A DNA stretch of 64,000 nucleotides from Euglena gracilis. Lineage: Eukaryota; Euglenida; Euglenophyceae; Euglenales. The notes under the pieces were generated by a model. The model had not been told where the DNA came from and searched no databases. It saw only the letters and a program-made list of their open reading frames with translations. Within the stretch, counting starts at the first letter, position 1. Each line of letters opens with the position of its first letter. Positions 20,580-33,100 of the stretch are shown piece after piece. The DNA lies in NCBI GenBank assembly GCA_039621445.1, contig CP154954.1:45239847-45303846 (forward strand), in the 5' to 3' direction. A program made the position numbers and the translations under genes.

Positions 20580-22500
20580 AATAAGCCGCCAATGTTTGGT
20601 GAATATAGTTCAACTAGTCAGCGTTCAGCAAATTGTAATGCCCTCTCAACCTGCCTCTAGCTCTGGAACTAAAAGCATTATGGATCGAAAAAGAAAGAGA
20701 AAACAAGAAAAAAATTCAGAGTGGCGAAAATTAACCCGGCAGGGGCGAAAATGACGAGACTTCGGGGCAAAAAAAAAAGTGCAACAGGGGCGGAAATGGT
20801 TGCACGGGGGGCAGAAATAATTGGCCGGGGCGGCGAAAATTCCGGGGACGGGTGGGGAAAATATTTGGGTTCGGGGCAAAATATACCCAAGGTTGTCTTT
20901 AATGAGCTAACACAAATAGGCGCTGTTTGGAAAATTGACTGACACTAAACTGCATCAGGGACAATGGTTTCATGCCTGTAGGGTGCATTGAGTTTTGCAT
21001 TTTTTGCAGATTTTTATGTCACCGTCCAAAACCTTGTCCCCCCCCACGCTGTAGTGGGTTGGGAGACAAGATTTTGCACCTGTATTTCGCGTTTTTTGAA
21101 CTTTTTTTAAAATAATTTTGCATATTTTTTCCCAATGAACTCAATTATTTTATGTAATTTCCATTCTACCTTTTCACTATTTTACAATTAATTCTGCATT
21201 TATTTCCACTTTTCTTCGCCCATTCTCCCAGTTCACTGAAATATTTTTTTCCGCAAATTCCCCCGGTTTTGATCCATTTTTTTTGAAACCTATTTGCATT
21301 TTTTCACCATATTAAAGTTTTTATCATATTTATCATTATTATTTCAACCCTATTTCCATTTTTTTTCACAATTCTCCCCAACGTTGTCGTTTTTATTCCT
21401 AGTTCATCACATGCCTTTTTGCCAGGTTTACATTTACCCCCCCTGCCGTTCTGGGCAGCAAGGGGGGGAGCTTGTCCTCCCTCCCTCGCTGTTCCCATCA
21501 TGCTTTGAGGACCCCGCAAGCAGGTAGCAGGTACAAAAGCACAATGCATGAATGCAACCCTCTTGTATCAACTCAATTCAGTCCGGGATTAGGGACAAAA
21601 CAACACATTCTTTTAGCATTAAGGAGATTAAGTCAGTGGTTGCTGGGGTTAGGTGGGGTGAGGAGCGAGGCTTCGCATGCCTCGCTAGTGCAATCGACAA
21701 TTTTCCCCAAGCTTCTTGCGTAAGAAGATTTTGTGCATAAAAAGTGCTATGCCACCTCCCATAATGGGAGCAATCGGGGGGGATAGTAGGGGGGGGGGCA
21801 TGGTATTTTCCACCTATTTTGCATTTCACATCTGCACCTTGTTTCCACCTTTTTTTTTGCTCAAATGGAAATTTGTTGCCTTTCTTGAAGACACGTCCAT
21901 GCCAAACAATCCACCCCCAGATGATCCCTCAGTGGTCATCTGGGGTGGTGAGTTTTGGAGGGAGGTGGTATTTTCTGCTATTCCTCTGAAATGTTTATAT
22001 TTTATTTTTATCTTTCATCATGTTCCCGTTATTTTCCATCGATTTCTTTCCCATTTGCACCTTTTGAGTTTTTTTTTCACCCATTTTTTGTTCACTCTTT
22101 TCCACCAGATTTCCACTGAATTTCCACTTCTTCCATGCACGTTTCTGCCTATTTTGTCTATTGCTTTTCATATGTCAAGAATTGTGGGCAAGCCCAGGGG
22201 AGCCTGTGGAGTGGGGTTGGAAAATTTATTTTTCTCAAATTTTTGAACCTTGCAAGCAACAGCAGGTGATGGGGTCATTGGATGAGGGGTTGTGAGTTTG
22301 GGAGGGTTACCGGGGGGGGGGGAACTTGTATGGGAAAAAATGTTGTGGGAAAAATTCTGGACGAAATTTTGTCCAGGATTTTTCCTGCCTTTTTAAGGAT
22401 CCGCAGGATTTTTCCCGGCAGATTTAAGGAAAGTCCAATTTCCTCCAGTGAATGACCCCCCCAAAAAAATCTTCGGCGCTGCGCGCCGATTTGCAGCAGG
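20580..22500. other. No confident gene
   Basis: AT-rich DNA with many cattttt words and no frame showing a domain. Near 22400-22480 and 22840-22950 the words 'cttaaggatttttcccggca' and 'aggattcgtccaat' recur; these look like the flanks of the element that carries the HTH exon at 22526. Confidence 0.5.
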
Positions 22501-22525
22501 AATATTTCTTTTTCTTGCGGTGCAG

Positions 22526-22685
22526 CTGAAGTATGGCAGGAAGCATCCACCAAAGTTAACCATCCATTTTTGGGGTAACCAGTTGGCAAAGGGTGACAGT
22601 ATCGGCAAAGTGGGCCGCCCTGGTTTGATGACGCAGTCGGAAACTGCTGTTTTAAGGAAGTATTTTGATGGTGCTGGTGTGGAAG
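22526..22685 (+). CDS. pogo-like transposase HTH exon fragment
   Basis: It follows an acceptor (TTTCTTGCGGTGCAG), reads LKYGRKHPPKLTIHFWGNQL, then GRPGLMTQSETAVLRKYFDG, and meets a GT donor (GAAG|gtacac). The 'GRP.L...E...L..Y....G.P' pattern is typical of the link between the two helix-turn-helix units of pogo/Tigger-type transposases. The catalytic domain was not found. It is probably a relic, although this exon itself is open. 'ttcccggca..ttaagga' words on both sides may be the decayed ends. Confidence 0.45.
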
Positions 22686-22959
22686 GTACACCAATGGAGA
22701 GGGAGATGAGAACTAGCCGATACTGTGGTTTCTGTTTGGTTTCACCGGGTGCAGCCATGCTTTCTCATTCAACTGCTGGTCAGCGCAAAACCTTTGCGCT
22801 TTTTTTTTCAGCTGTCTAATTTTTTCCCACCTGGTTTAAGCGAGCGTTCAGGATTTTTCCCGGCATTTTAAGGATTCGTCCAATATTTTTCCCGGCAGAA
22901 TTTTTCCCGTCGGCATTGTTCCCGGTCAGATTTTTTCCCCCCGGTATTCCTTAGAGGGT

Positions 22960-25110
22960 ATGGATTTCCCTCCTCCTCCTCAAAAAAAACGCATCACAGG
23001 TGGCACCCTCTATTCTGAATGCCTTGACAATTTCTCGCAAAGAGAACGGTGTTCGTCTTCCAAAAGACATAAATGAGCTTGTTTTCTGGAGAAACAATTT
23101 TCTACAAAAAAACAACTAATCCTCAAATATGAAACCCCTGGCTTTATATTTGGGCAGGATCTCAAGGCACCCAGCGGGAGGCTTTGTTTGGGGGGGGGGG
23201 GCTTTCATATTTTAGGGGAAAGCAAAATTTTCTGGGTGGCTTATGCAAACTCCGGTGGCCTCCAACTGCAGTCAAATGCCAATTTTTTGTGCAGATTTTT
23301 TATGCCAAATTTTCGTTGTGTACCTCTTATTCCCCCCAAAATCTGCAATTTTTGTCCAAAATGGACGGTTTCTGGTGAAAAATTGATATATCCTCCCAAT
23401 TTTTTGTTTTTTCCCTGAATAGCACCAACGACATAGGGTATGGAGAAGTTGGCAAAGAAGAAGGAAAAGACCGTTGAAAAGTATGTGGTGGGAGGCGTGG
23501 ACATCCTGGTGCCCTGTAGACCTTTTGCAGGAATGCAAAAAATACAAATTATGCAAAAAAGTGCAAATTTTCAAGGTTTTTGATCATGGAAAGATGCAAT
23601 TTATGAAAGTTACATATTTCCCCCCGGCAACAATCCCCAAAATGTCGTTTTTGACCAAAATGGACAAAAAGATAAGTTAGGCATTTACGGTGTGGGGGTG
23701 TCCAGCTGATAAGGCTCTGAATTTGGTGAGATTCCCCCCCCCTACTTTTTGACTCTGCCATTTACAATCTGAATAAAATACAGGAAATTAAAAATTTGAA
23801 AAATCACCATAATTTCCAGAGAATTACTCGTAACCCTCCCCCCAAATATAGCGCTCCCCAAACACATAAAAACCCAGTTTGATTTCTGGGTTTTCAGAAT
23901 CAGTGCACCCCACCATTTGGGTGTGCCACATCCGGGGGGGGGGTTCAAGCTCACAAAAACCCACCCTCTCCCATGGTTCAAAAAACACTTCATTGATAAG
24001 TCGGGATCGACATCCGGCCAACGTTCAACCTATCCACCTGGGACTGAGGACAGGGTTGCCACTTGAATGGCTTTTCACAGCTCGGGGAATGGAAAAGCGA
24101 TCCATCTTTTCCAATTTAGGATTTTGATGGTTTTCTCATTCTGGAGCACAATTATCAATTATCAACACATGTAAATTACCTTCAAAAACTTTTTCCATGA
24201 AAAATCTTTTTGTTCACAGCCTTTCCCATCTGCTTTAAAAAGGCGTTTCAGGAATTCACCCTGAATTTTAAGGATTCAATTTCATGTAAATATATATTAT
24301 ATAGAATATCCATATACATATATACTACTATACATATATATGCATGTACATATACATGGCAGCTGGATGCTCACTGCCCCCCCCCCCTGAGAGGCAATGA
24401 GCATTCCCAGGGGGGGTCGGGTTTTTTGGGTTATTGGTGGAATATAGGGTCTAACTTGTAGATCAGTGCTAGGTCAAGTTAGGCCGAAAGTTATGCCGAT
24501 CTCCTAACCCTAACCCGATTCCATCAATAACACATGACCCACCCCTGTGCCTATTGCTTGGCCCCCCCCAGGGGGGGGCATGTAGTCGGCAGCTGCCATA
24601 TACCCATTATATATAATTATATATGTTATATGTTTAGAATGTGTTGTGTATATTATAATTATATATTATATTTTATATATGAAAATATATCCAAATATCT
24701 TGTTCATTTCTGTTTGTTTGTCGGTCGGCGATTCTCCCAGATGTTTTTGACTTCCGGATTTCTTCACCGAAGTGTTGCATTTGAGAAGGAAAGAATTCGA
24801 GCCAGTGGAAAAAATAAAATCAAAATGAAATCAAAATATTACCTGCTGCCAGAAAAGCCGAAGTTGTGCACGTCGACATTAGAATTATGAATACTCTAAA
24901 TAAAGATTATAAATATATTGCATTTTGTTTTCGACATAAATCTTTTTTAGCTGATTGGGGGGTGTACTGCAAATCCTCAGTGCAAGAAAAACAAAATCCT
25001 GCTGATTATTAAGCTTGAATTTTCAAAAGCCAACACTGCCAATTTCTACCTCTTCGAAGAAGAGTGATCCTTTTTTCTTTTTTCTTTTTTTCTAAAAAAG
25101 AAATCAATTA
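22960..25110. other. No confident gene; AT microsatellite
   Basis: AT-rich. There is a (TA)-rich microsatellite at about 24285-24360 and another at 24600-24690. Short CCCTAACC words occur near 24500. The frames of 60-100 codons seen here have no recognisable domain and no consistent splice sites. Confidence 0.5.
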
Positions 25111-25118
25111 TTCTTGTA

Positions 25119-25386
25119 CCCCCCCTCCCCTAGTCGTACGACCACCCCTCATTTACGACCACCCCCCGGTCACAGGTTGCAGGTCATGGGGGCGTTATGA
25201 CCACCCCCCCCCCCCGGTGCACAGTTGCAGGTTGCGAAAATTTAAAACACCACCTTACCTATTACCGCCCCTCAGTTACACCAACTCCCCGGTCATCCGT
25301 TGCAGTTTATGGGGGTGTTACGACCACCCCCCCCCCCCGGTCACAGGTTGCAGGAACCCGGTCATACGACTAGGGGAGGGGGGGGG
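25119..25386. mobile_element. TA-flanked MITE with CCCCTAGTCGTACGACC ends
   Basis: A 268-bp element. The left end is a C run, TCCCCTAGTCGTACGACC; the right end is GGTCATACGACTAGGGGA and a G run, the inverse with one change. TA (25117-25118 and 25387-25388) flanks both ends. The interior holds three spaced copies of 'ggtcacaggttgcagg' or close variants, each next to a C run. Confidence 0.75.
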
Positions 25387-26503
25387 TAGCTTCAATGAGA
25401 ACATCACAATTTCCAAACTCTTCAAAACGTTTGAAACAGTGTTTTTGAAAGAAGCTCACCTGTCACGATTATTAAAGAGGGACCGGCCTGGCGGTTGGGT
25501 TGGGGTAGATGGGGGCCATGCGTACAACCCTTCCTGGAATGACGGCCACACCCACACCCACCCATCCACACAGGTCCGCACATCCGCGAACGTCGTCAGA
25601 AAAAAATGAGACAATAACAATTCCACATAGGAGGGTTTACACAGACGTTGTTATGTCAAAAAATTGACAATTCAAAATATCTCCAAAATGGTGGCCAATC
25701 AAAGCATTGGAACCTGAATGAAGCCCAAGGGACCCTCTGTCACGCTTTACAGGCCCCCAGGGCCAGCTGCGCACCTGGAAGTTAATACGTCCCAGTTTAT
25801 ATTGTTTTTGCCTGCATTTTTTGGGTAAATTCAAAGATTCAAAATATGTCAAAAATGGTGGCCAATCAAAGGAAGGTGCCAGGGACCTAACATCAAGCGC
25901 TAGAGATTTTCTGTTTTCAATTTCTCATTTTTGTCAACCAATATCATTTGATCAGAATGAAAGCATCTAACGACCCCCCACTGGAACACCTTGTCGCGGG
26001 TCATCAAGAGTGTCGTAATGAGAATTCTGTGAAAAGTCGCATTTTTTGCATTTTTTTTGCAGTAGTTGCATAATGAAATATGACTGGATGCAACCAGGTG
26101 AATCAACCATATCATTTTACAAGTTTGCATCACATTCTCTTTTAATGTTGCATTTTACAGTGGAAAAGTGTACACCCCCAGAGAGCTCCCAAAGGAATTT
26201 ATGCACAACTGGCATTTTTTGCATTTTTTGCACTTTTTACATTTTTTTTTACATTTTTTATTGCATATTTTGAGGAACCTTGTTGCATATCTCCCCCTTG
26301 TTGTCGGAGTTTGAAAGGTTCGTTTCTTTCACTTGAAACCGGGTCAGTCCACAATGTACAGCTGATCATGTTATCCGCCAAAAAAACCGTGTTCACTATT
26401 CAATGTAAAAGGGGTCGATGTTGGGAAAAGTGAGAGTAATGGACATCCACAGGGAAACGGAGACAGAAGGAGCGGAATAGATGAAATAAAACCAGGGAGA
26501 TTT

Positions 26504-26588
26504 CACCTTTTGGAGGGCATCCACAACTCCGTTACCGTGGGGGAGTGGCATCTGGCACCCAGCGAGGTTTGCCAGGCGCAAATGGCTG
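26504..26588 (-). CDS. Possible minus-strand exon
   Basis: On the minus strand it follows an acceptor (TTGTCTCTCAG), reads HLRLANLAGCQMPLPHGNGV and VDALQK, and ends at a GT donor (CAAAAG|gtgaaatc). 'LA....LPHGN..VD' loosely recalls transposase C-termini of the hAT type, but the key Glu-Arg pair is absent. A piece of unknown protein with a plausible splice frame. Confidence 0.3.
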
Positions 26589-27162
26589 AGAGACAAGTGG
26601 GAGCATGGAAAATGAGGGAATTCCAATTAGGTACATGCCACACCTTTAAGCACTAAGCCGAAGATCGCTTCAACGCCAAGCATTGGGCCTTTGGGGGAGG
26701 GACCGGGCGCCTTTGGTGCCCAGTCCCCCCCCCTCAAAGTGCCCTTCAATAACTTGGCCTTCAAGCCATTCCTCGCCTTCCAGATCTTGTGGGAGAGTGA
26801 AAGATGTCGAAAGATGGTAGAACACATCTTTAAAAAAAAATGAGATGAACGCGTTGTTTGAACGTGTACATGTGGACTGAACGTGTTTATCTGCCGAAAA
26901 ACTGTGTCCTGAACACGTTTTTTGTCAAAAAAAAACGTGTTGCCCAAACGTGTTGTACACGTGTACATAATAATCGCATTTTTTGCGCGAATCAGGTGGA
27001 TTTGTGCATGGTTTACCTCAGGACGCTGTAAACCCTCTCCAAATAGTATTGCACCCGCAGCTCTATTGGACGGCCGCCTCCGGCGGCGGGGGGTGCGGCA
27101 CTATTTGGACCCGCAGCACTATTGGACTGGGTGCCTCTTGGTCCCGGCCTATCACCACAGGC

Positions 27163-27232
27163 ACCCTGTTTGCCTGCTCAATGTCCTACTCTGAGGCTAA
27201 CGAGGTTGTGTGGTTCATCTTCGGACGACTTC
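27163..27232 (+). CDS. Possible exon, unknown protein
   Basis: Between a strong acceptor (CCTATCACCACAG) and a strong donor (CTTCT|gtgagttg), the frame reads TLFACSMSYSEANEVVWFIF then GRLL. Splice sites and residue mix look genuine, but the neighbouring exons and the family could not be identified. It may belong to the unseen 5' part of the SET gene downstream or to an unrelated gene. Confidence 0.35.
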
Positions 27233-28064
27233 TGTGAGTTGTTTGGGTGGGAATTTGCCCCGGGTCCCCTTCGGCGCCCCAGTTTTTCAGTGATAAAGCA
27301 GGATCATATCACGAAACACCATGCAGAAAATGATGGAAAGAAAGGAAACGTCTGGCCACAAACAGGTGGACAAAAACTGCGGCAGATGAAAATTAAGGTA
27401 AAGAATTATTTTTAGTAAAAATTTTATTCTGCTGATTTTTGGTAAAAATTCAGAACTTTGAATTGGACAGTCATTTGGATGGGTAGTCTGGGTTCCTCAT
27501 TTGAAAGAATGTTTTTTGGAGCAGGTTTTTTAGGCATGTCAAATTTGTTTGATTATTTCCATCCAAAAAGCTTGATAATTTGGGCAAACAAATTAACAAT
27601 TACTGCAATCGCGACATGTGATAGATTATCTTTAATTTTTTGCTGCTTTTGCATTGTTTTGCTATTTTATGTGAACATTCCCCCCAAATCCTTCTTGTGC
27701 AGGCCTCTATGTTCTTTGGAAAGTATGGAAATCATTACGTGCTGCGGAAGTTGCACCCCAAGCTTTCGTCATTCTCTCGACTACTGGTATGGAACGTTAT
27801 GCTCATTGGCATTTAGTGCATCATCAAATCCACCAAATACAGAAGCGAACTTTTTAAATTTGGGGGAAATTCAAGACCCCCAAAAGGGGTTCCATTTGAA
27901 AAATGGGTTCCATTTGGGGGGGTGTATTTAGTCATGAATTTCATTTACCCGGCACGATTGTTCATTGCATTTCACCATGGTCACATCTAGATGGGCTGTG
28001 ATGGCCACTGTAACATAAACCTGAGGGGACTCTCCCCCAAATGGGCCCAGCCAGTGAGCACTTT

Positions 28065-28465
28065 TTTTTTTCCAGCCAGCACCTCCAGCCGGGCTGCTGA
28101 CCCCCCCCCCCCCCGGGTGGGGGGGTCCGCACAAATAAGGTTCTGGCCAGCCTGGCAAAGCCGGGCTGGACCGACATTCAGCACAAAGCGCCGAAAATAT
28201 GGCATTTAGCTGGATTTGGGCCTTTTCGCCCTCCTGGACCCCCTCCCCCCCAGTGGGGGTCCAGCCCACACCTTTTTCCAGCTGGCCCGTGGGACCCCTC
28301 CCCCCGGGGATCGGTTTTCACCTCAAAATTGGCTGAAGAATGTTAGCTGGATTTGGGCCTTTTCGTCCACCTGGACCCCCTACCCCCCAGTGGGGGTCCA
28401 GCCCGCACCTTTTTCCAGCTGGCCCGTGGGACCCCTCCCCCCGGGATCCTTAAGAAAACTCTGGT
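28065..28465. repeat. Dispersed repeat R2, with internal 112-bp duplication
   Basis: Words shared with 31055-31310 and 37915-38285: 'ccagc.agcac', 'tggatttgggc', 'ggtccagcc..cacctttttcc' and 'agctggcccgtgggacccc'. Within this copy, 28208-28320 and 28344-28455 are near-identical (agctggatttgggccttttc..cccctccccccgggatc). The repeat contains C-run/G-run blocks and has no coding potential. Confidence 0.75.
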
Positions 28466-29011
28466 AACATGTCTTTCAAAGGCTTTCAATCGCAAAAAAA
28501 ATTGTTGGCAAAAATTCTGTGGCAAAAGCTTCCAATTTTTTTCCCCATATCGTGGGATTATTGAAAAATGGTTTGAAATGGGGCTAAAGGCAAATACATG
28601 AAAACTTCATGATTTGGTTGGGGGAGTTCCTTAAGGATTTTTTACATGCAATTTGCATTTTTTCGTTTTTTTGTGTGTTTATTTGCGTTTTTTTTGGCGC
28701 TTTTTTGCGTCGCATTTTTGGAGGGTCCATGTTGTGTTCCCTCCCCTGATGTGTGCAGCTTTGAATGTTCTCAATCCCGGGCTTGTGTACAGCTAACTTG
28801 CACAAGCTTGAAAATGTGTCATGATTGTTTGCCACATACTGGAGGGAGAGGAGGAAGTGAGAGTGTTCTCCCAATCTCCCTTCGGAACTTGAACCATTAT
28901 CGCCCAGAGGGTTGCAAAGAAAAAAATTCTGTTTGAGAAAAAGATATTTGAGTGAGTGTTCTTTGGCACCAGAGGGTCACCTTAGGCACACTGTCAGTCG
29001 GCAGTGGCGGA

Positions 29012-29345
29012 TATAAACCCCCATTTGGTCGGCCGAAGGGGGGGGGTTATGAGTAGGGAGGGGGTTGACAAGTCAAAGGAATCGTTGGTGAAAATCCCCC
29101 CCAAATGATCCCCAAAGCCCCTGAAATCGGCAATTTTGGCAAATTTGGTCAAAAATGTCATTTTTTTGATGATGGTCGGTCTCAAAAAATTGCCAAAAAA
29201 TCATTTTTGGGTGGTTTGCGGCCGAAGAAATCGTCCTGGCAGTTTTCATTTTCCTTCCCTGGGGGGTTATAAGTCAAGGTTTGGTTGGTCGGCCCGAGGG
29301 GGGGTTATAAGTGGGGGGGGTTTCAGCGGGGGGGGGGGGGGGTTA
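29012..29345. repeat. TATAAACCCCC fold-backs
   Basis: 'gatataaacccccatttggtcggccgaagg' with a G run and 'ttatgag' at the left, then 'ggggggttataagtcaaggt', 'ttggttggtcggcccgaggg' and 'gggttataagtg' at the right. These are repeated, partly inverted pieces of a small C-run/G-run element around the word TTATA. No gene. Confidence 0.55.
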
Positions 29346-29937
29346 ATGTGCCATTTCAGTGAAAAGTTGACCAGGTGCAGTGACACGCACAAACGCCTTT
29401 GAAACTCCATTGCCTCCTCGATTCCTTTCTCGTTACACATTTCTTGCATGATGCGTTGGCGCAACCGGAAAATCATTGTTGTCTCATAATATTTCAGATT
29501 ACTTTCTCTGCATCCCCTTTCAAACGCTGGTGAGGTTCCACATTTCAGTCGAAAATCAACAGCTCAGATGGGGGTGTATCATCAGACTGCTGGACCACAT
29601 TGATTCGCTGTAAACAATCTGTCCAACTGGTTCTGGATATTTTTCCCCTTCATTGAACATCATTTTCATAGGACCAGACTCCATGCTCTTGCCTCTGGCT
29701 GTTTCTGTGGTTTTCAAGTCCAGGTCCTAATCAGCTGGGGTGTCGTACACTCACAAGACAGCAATCAATGCCTTTGCGCTCCGTTGACCCCCCTGAACTA
29801 TGGAATCTGTGCACATGTACATATTTATTTATTTAAAGCCACATTCCCATGGATTTGCATTTAGAAAACTGTTTGTGCAATGTGCATGAGAGCAACATTT
29901 AAGATGTGAAATATCAAGCTCTCTCTGCTTTTGACAG

Positions 29938-30104
29938 GGTCAGCAACATTGGTCGAAGAAGGGCATGTAGCAGATGGAGCATGCTCTCTCATTCAATGGC
30001 TCGTTGAGATTGGCATCGGCTCCCCAGACTTGCCTCTTGAGTTGAAAACAGATGTGAATGGACTGCGGGGTCTCTATGCCACCCAGGACATATCTGCCAA
30101 CCAG
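29938..30104 (+). CDS. SET gene exon 1 (of those found)
   Basis: After TTTTGACAG the frame reads ACSLIQWLVEIGIGSPDLPL and ELKTDVNGLRGLYATQDIS, and ends CAACCAG|gtgcat in phase 0. 'W+...G......+++....G.RGL.A..DI' is the standard opening of LSMT-type SET domains, which binds S-adenosylmethionine. It enters in phase 1, so an upstream exon must exist. Confidence 0.85.
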
Positions 30105-33100
30105 GTGCATCACGTTTGATGCCACCATCCATCGTTTGAAGCTGGTGATGGTTGAACGCTCTCAGGATTCAGATGAACATGGGTCAAGCAAAACATCAAC
30201 TTGAGCTGAAATGTCTCAAAATCAATGGGTTTGGGCCAAGGAATATTCTTGGCCTTCGGCGCTGGTTGGGCCACTTCGGCCAATCTTTCGGCCCGGGTCT
30301 GGCGCCAAAAACCAGTCCGTCACTCCAAAAGAAAAAGAAACAGTCAATATCCTCCCCAAGGGTGTGGGGTGTGTGGACAGGACGTCCTTAAGAGTAAAAT
30401 TTTTTTCCCATCTCAGCACATTCAGTGAGAAATTCACATGAATGGCTGGAATGACCACATCTGGGCAAAAAGGGGTCGATTTGGGGGGGGGGGAAGAGAT
30501 TTCTGGTATCCTTGGACCGTCGGAATCCTTGGATCCTTGCCACTCTCCCATGTATTTCCACATTTTTTTTATTTAAAAAGGTAACCCCTCCAAATGAACT
30601 TTTGGTGGGTCCCGAACAGGGTAGATGGGAAGCCGTTTGGTATTGAGGTGGGTGTCGGGGGGGGGGGGTCCGGACCACGATGGTGCCCACAGGGTGGCAG
30701 AGAATTTGACGCTTGGGTGTGATCCACAAAAGTTGAGGGGTCTGAAAAGTTATGCCCCCCAATGAACCCACCAACGCATCCTCAAAGGTTCCACACAAGG
30801 TGATCCCCCCAGCCAAACGCTGAGCAGGTTCCATTGCGTCCTGCAGGTGCCAGTGTAACGGACAATGAGGGTGATTATCCAACGCCAAAAATGCGGCCAT
30901 CATCTGCGCTCAAGCGTTGCCGAAAATTTTGAAAAGGTGCTATTTTTTTGCATTTTTTTACTCACTGTTCCGGGGAATAGTGAATGGGTCCCCCGGGAAC
31001 CCCCCGGGGCCCCCCCAGGGGGTGGGTGGGGGGGACCCCTTGGTCTTGGAAAAAAAAACCCTGGTCCTGCCAGCCAGCGTCTTTTTTCCAGGCAGCACCT
31101 CCCAGCTGGGCTGCAGACACTCCCCGGGGGTCTGCTGAAATATGCGGCAAAGCTGGGCTTGGCTCAACACAGCCCAGCTGGATTTGGGCTTTTGGGGGCA
31201 TTTTTTTGTGTACCCATCATGTCCAGCTCCCCCCCCTCTGCCCCCCCCCCCCCCTAGGGGATGGGTCCAACAAGCACCTTTTTCCAGCTGGCCGCGGGAC
31301 CCCCCCCCCAGGGTCCTTGAGAAATCCCCTGCACGGGACCCCCCGGGGTCCTTCAGAAAACCCCTGCTTAACACTTTTCCCCATAAAAGTGTTCAAAAGA
31401 TTTCAAAAACGACCATTTTAGATTCAAAGAAAAGTCAGGGATTTTTGTACATTTTTGGCTTGGTTTCCGGCCCTTTGCCGGTCCATAAAACCAAAAATTT
31501 TCTCGGCCACCTTCAGTTTCCAGGTCGGACCCCTCCTTGTTGGGGGGTCCGACCCCCCCCCCATCATAGCTTCCCATGCATCCCTGGTCCCAAACCAATC
31601 GGGTCATCATCATCTCCGAGGAACCCTTTTGGAAGTCACTCCTTTTGCAGGTGCTGTTGGCGGTTCCTGAGGGCATGTTCATCCGGGAGCCTGAGTCCAA
31701 AACCACCCCTGGGCTCGCCCTGATGGCCCTCGACCTTCTCCACCGGCGGCAAAGCCGGGAGTGGACTCCAGTCAGTCCTCCTCCTCCTCATCCTGGAATC
31801 CCAGGGAAATCTGTCGGGGAGACCAGGCCGATGCGGCGAAGCAAATTTAAAACACTCCAATTTTTTTTTTCACACGGGTTCGTCTCGCGTGGTGCATTGG
31901 ACTGGAACTCAGTTGTGCGTGGCTGCCTTTGCATTTAAATTTTCCACTCTCATCAGAACCAGGCCCCCCACCAGCTGAGTTTTAAGGCATGGCCCACCCA
32001 CCTCGGCTCTCGGCTGCTGGGCAGGCCGTCCAAGGCCCCCAGATCCAACCCTTGGGGGGGGGGGAGCACATGGCCAAAAGTGCCAAAAGTGCCTTCAGCA
32101 CTTCTGTGACGAAGGCACGGAAGCCCAGAAACGGCTCATTTTGGGGCCCATGACCAGACAGGCACCAACCCTCTCCCTGGGGACAGTTCCTGCCTCCCAG
32201 GCACTCCAGGTCACGAGACTCCCCTCCTGAGGTTGGTCTATGCCAGCAGTCCCTGCACCTGCTTTGGGGGGGTTATGACGTTCAGGGAGGGGAATTGCCG
32301 TTGTATCTTGCTGGGTTGCCACGGGAATGCTGTATGCCTGAATTTCAGTACGGGGCAGAGGAGCTTGAGCACCTCCAGGATGCGAACATCTTGCGCGCTG
32401 CTTTCTCCAGGCTGCTGCCACACTTCTATTTTCCAAACCACACAGATAATACCACAAAAACCACACAGAGTATTTTGAAAGTCGAGCCTTCTCTTTTTTT
32501 CTTCCCTTTCAGTGTATTTCTTCTGGGAACAAGTGGTCGGAATTTCTCCCTCCAGGAAGCGCAGCAAATGAATAACTTTTCAAGCAATTCTGTGGTAGTC
32601 ATCATCCTAAAAACGTCCCTCTCTGTGCCACCCTCATAACCACCAGCTTGTGATTTGTGGATTTTGAAGCATTCCAACTGCCAAGCTACCTTCCTTTTTC
32701 GGAAAAGTCGCTTTCTTGGTTGGGTCCAGGAGCTTCTTTTGTCATTCAGTGGGCCTCCAAGGCTCAGCGTTACACTTCAATTGAGGGCCACCGCCCTGCG
32801 ATCGACTCAGCGACGCCTTGCAGAAGAATGCTGGCAGGGTCTGGGGCCTGAGCACAGGCTGTGTTTGATTCCGCCTAATTTGAACAGTTGGTCGCCCTTG
32901 ATACTGATGTCTGAAACTGGACTTTCACCACAAACTTCTGAGATTATTTGGGCCCTTCCTCCGGGGGAAATCGGGGACAAAATGCACAATTTTTTAAGCT
33001 GAAAAAAATTTCACAAAAAAAAACAGCAAAAAAAACGAAAAATTGCCAGGGGAAGAAATTGCACAAAGAATTGAAACAGAGCAAACCCACAAAATTTGCA

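Noticed and set aside
32655-33002. 115-codon open frame reading FRKSRFLGWVQELLLSFSGP as a SET exon
   Set aside because: Superficially like the SR motif region, but the true WAISILGSR exon is at 36179-36314 and this frame has no in-phase splice sites with its neighbours.
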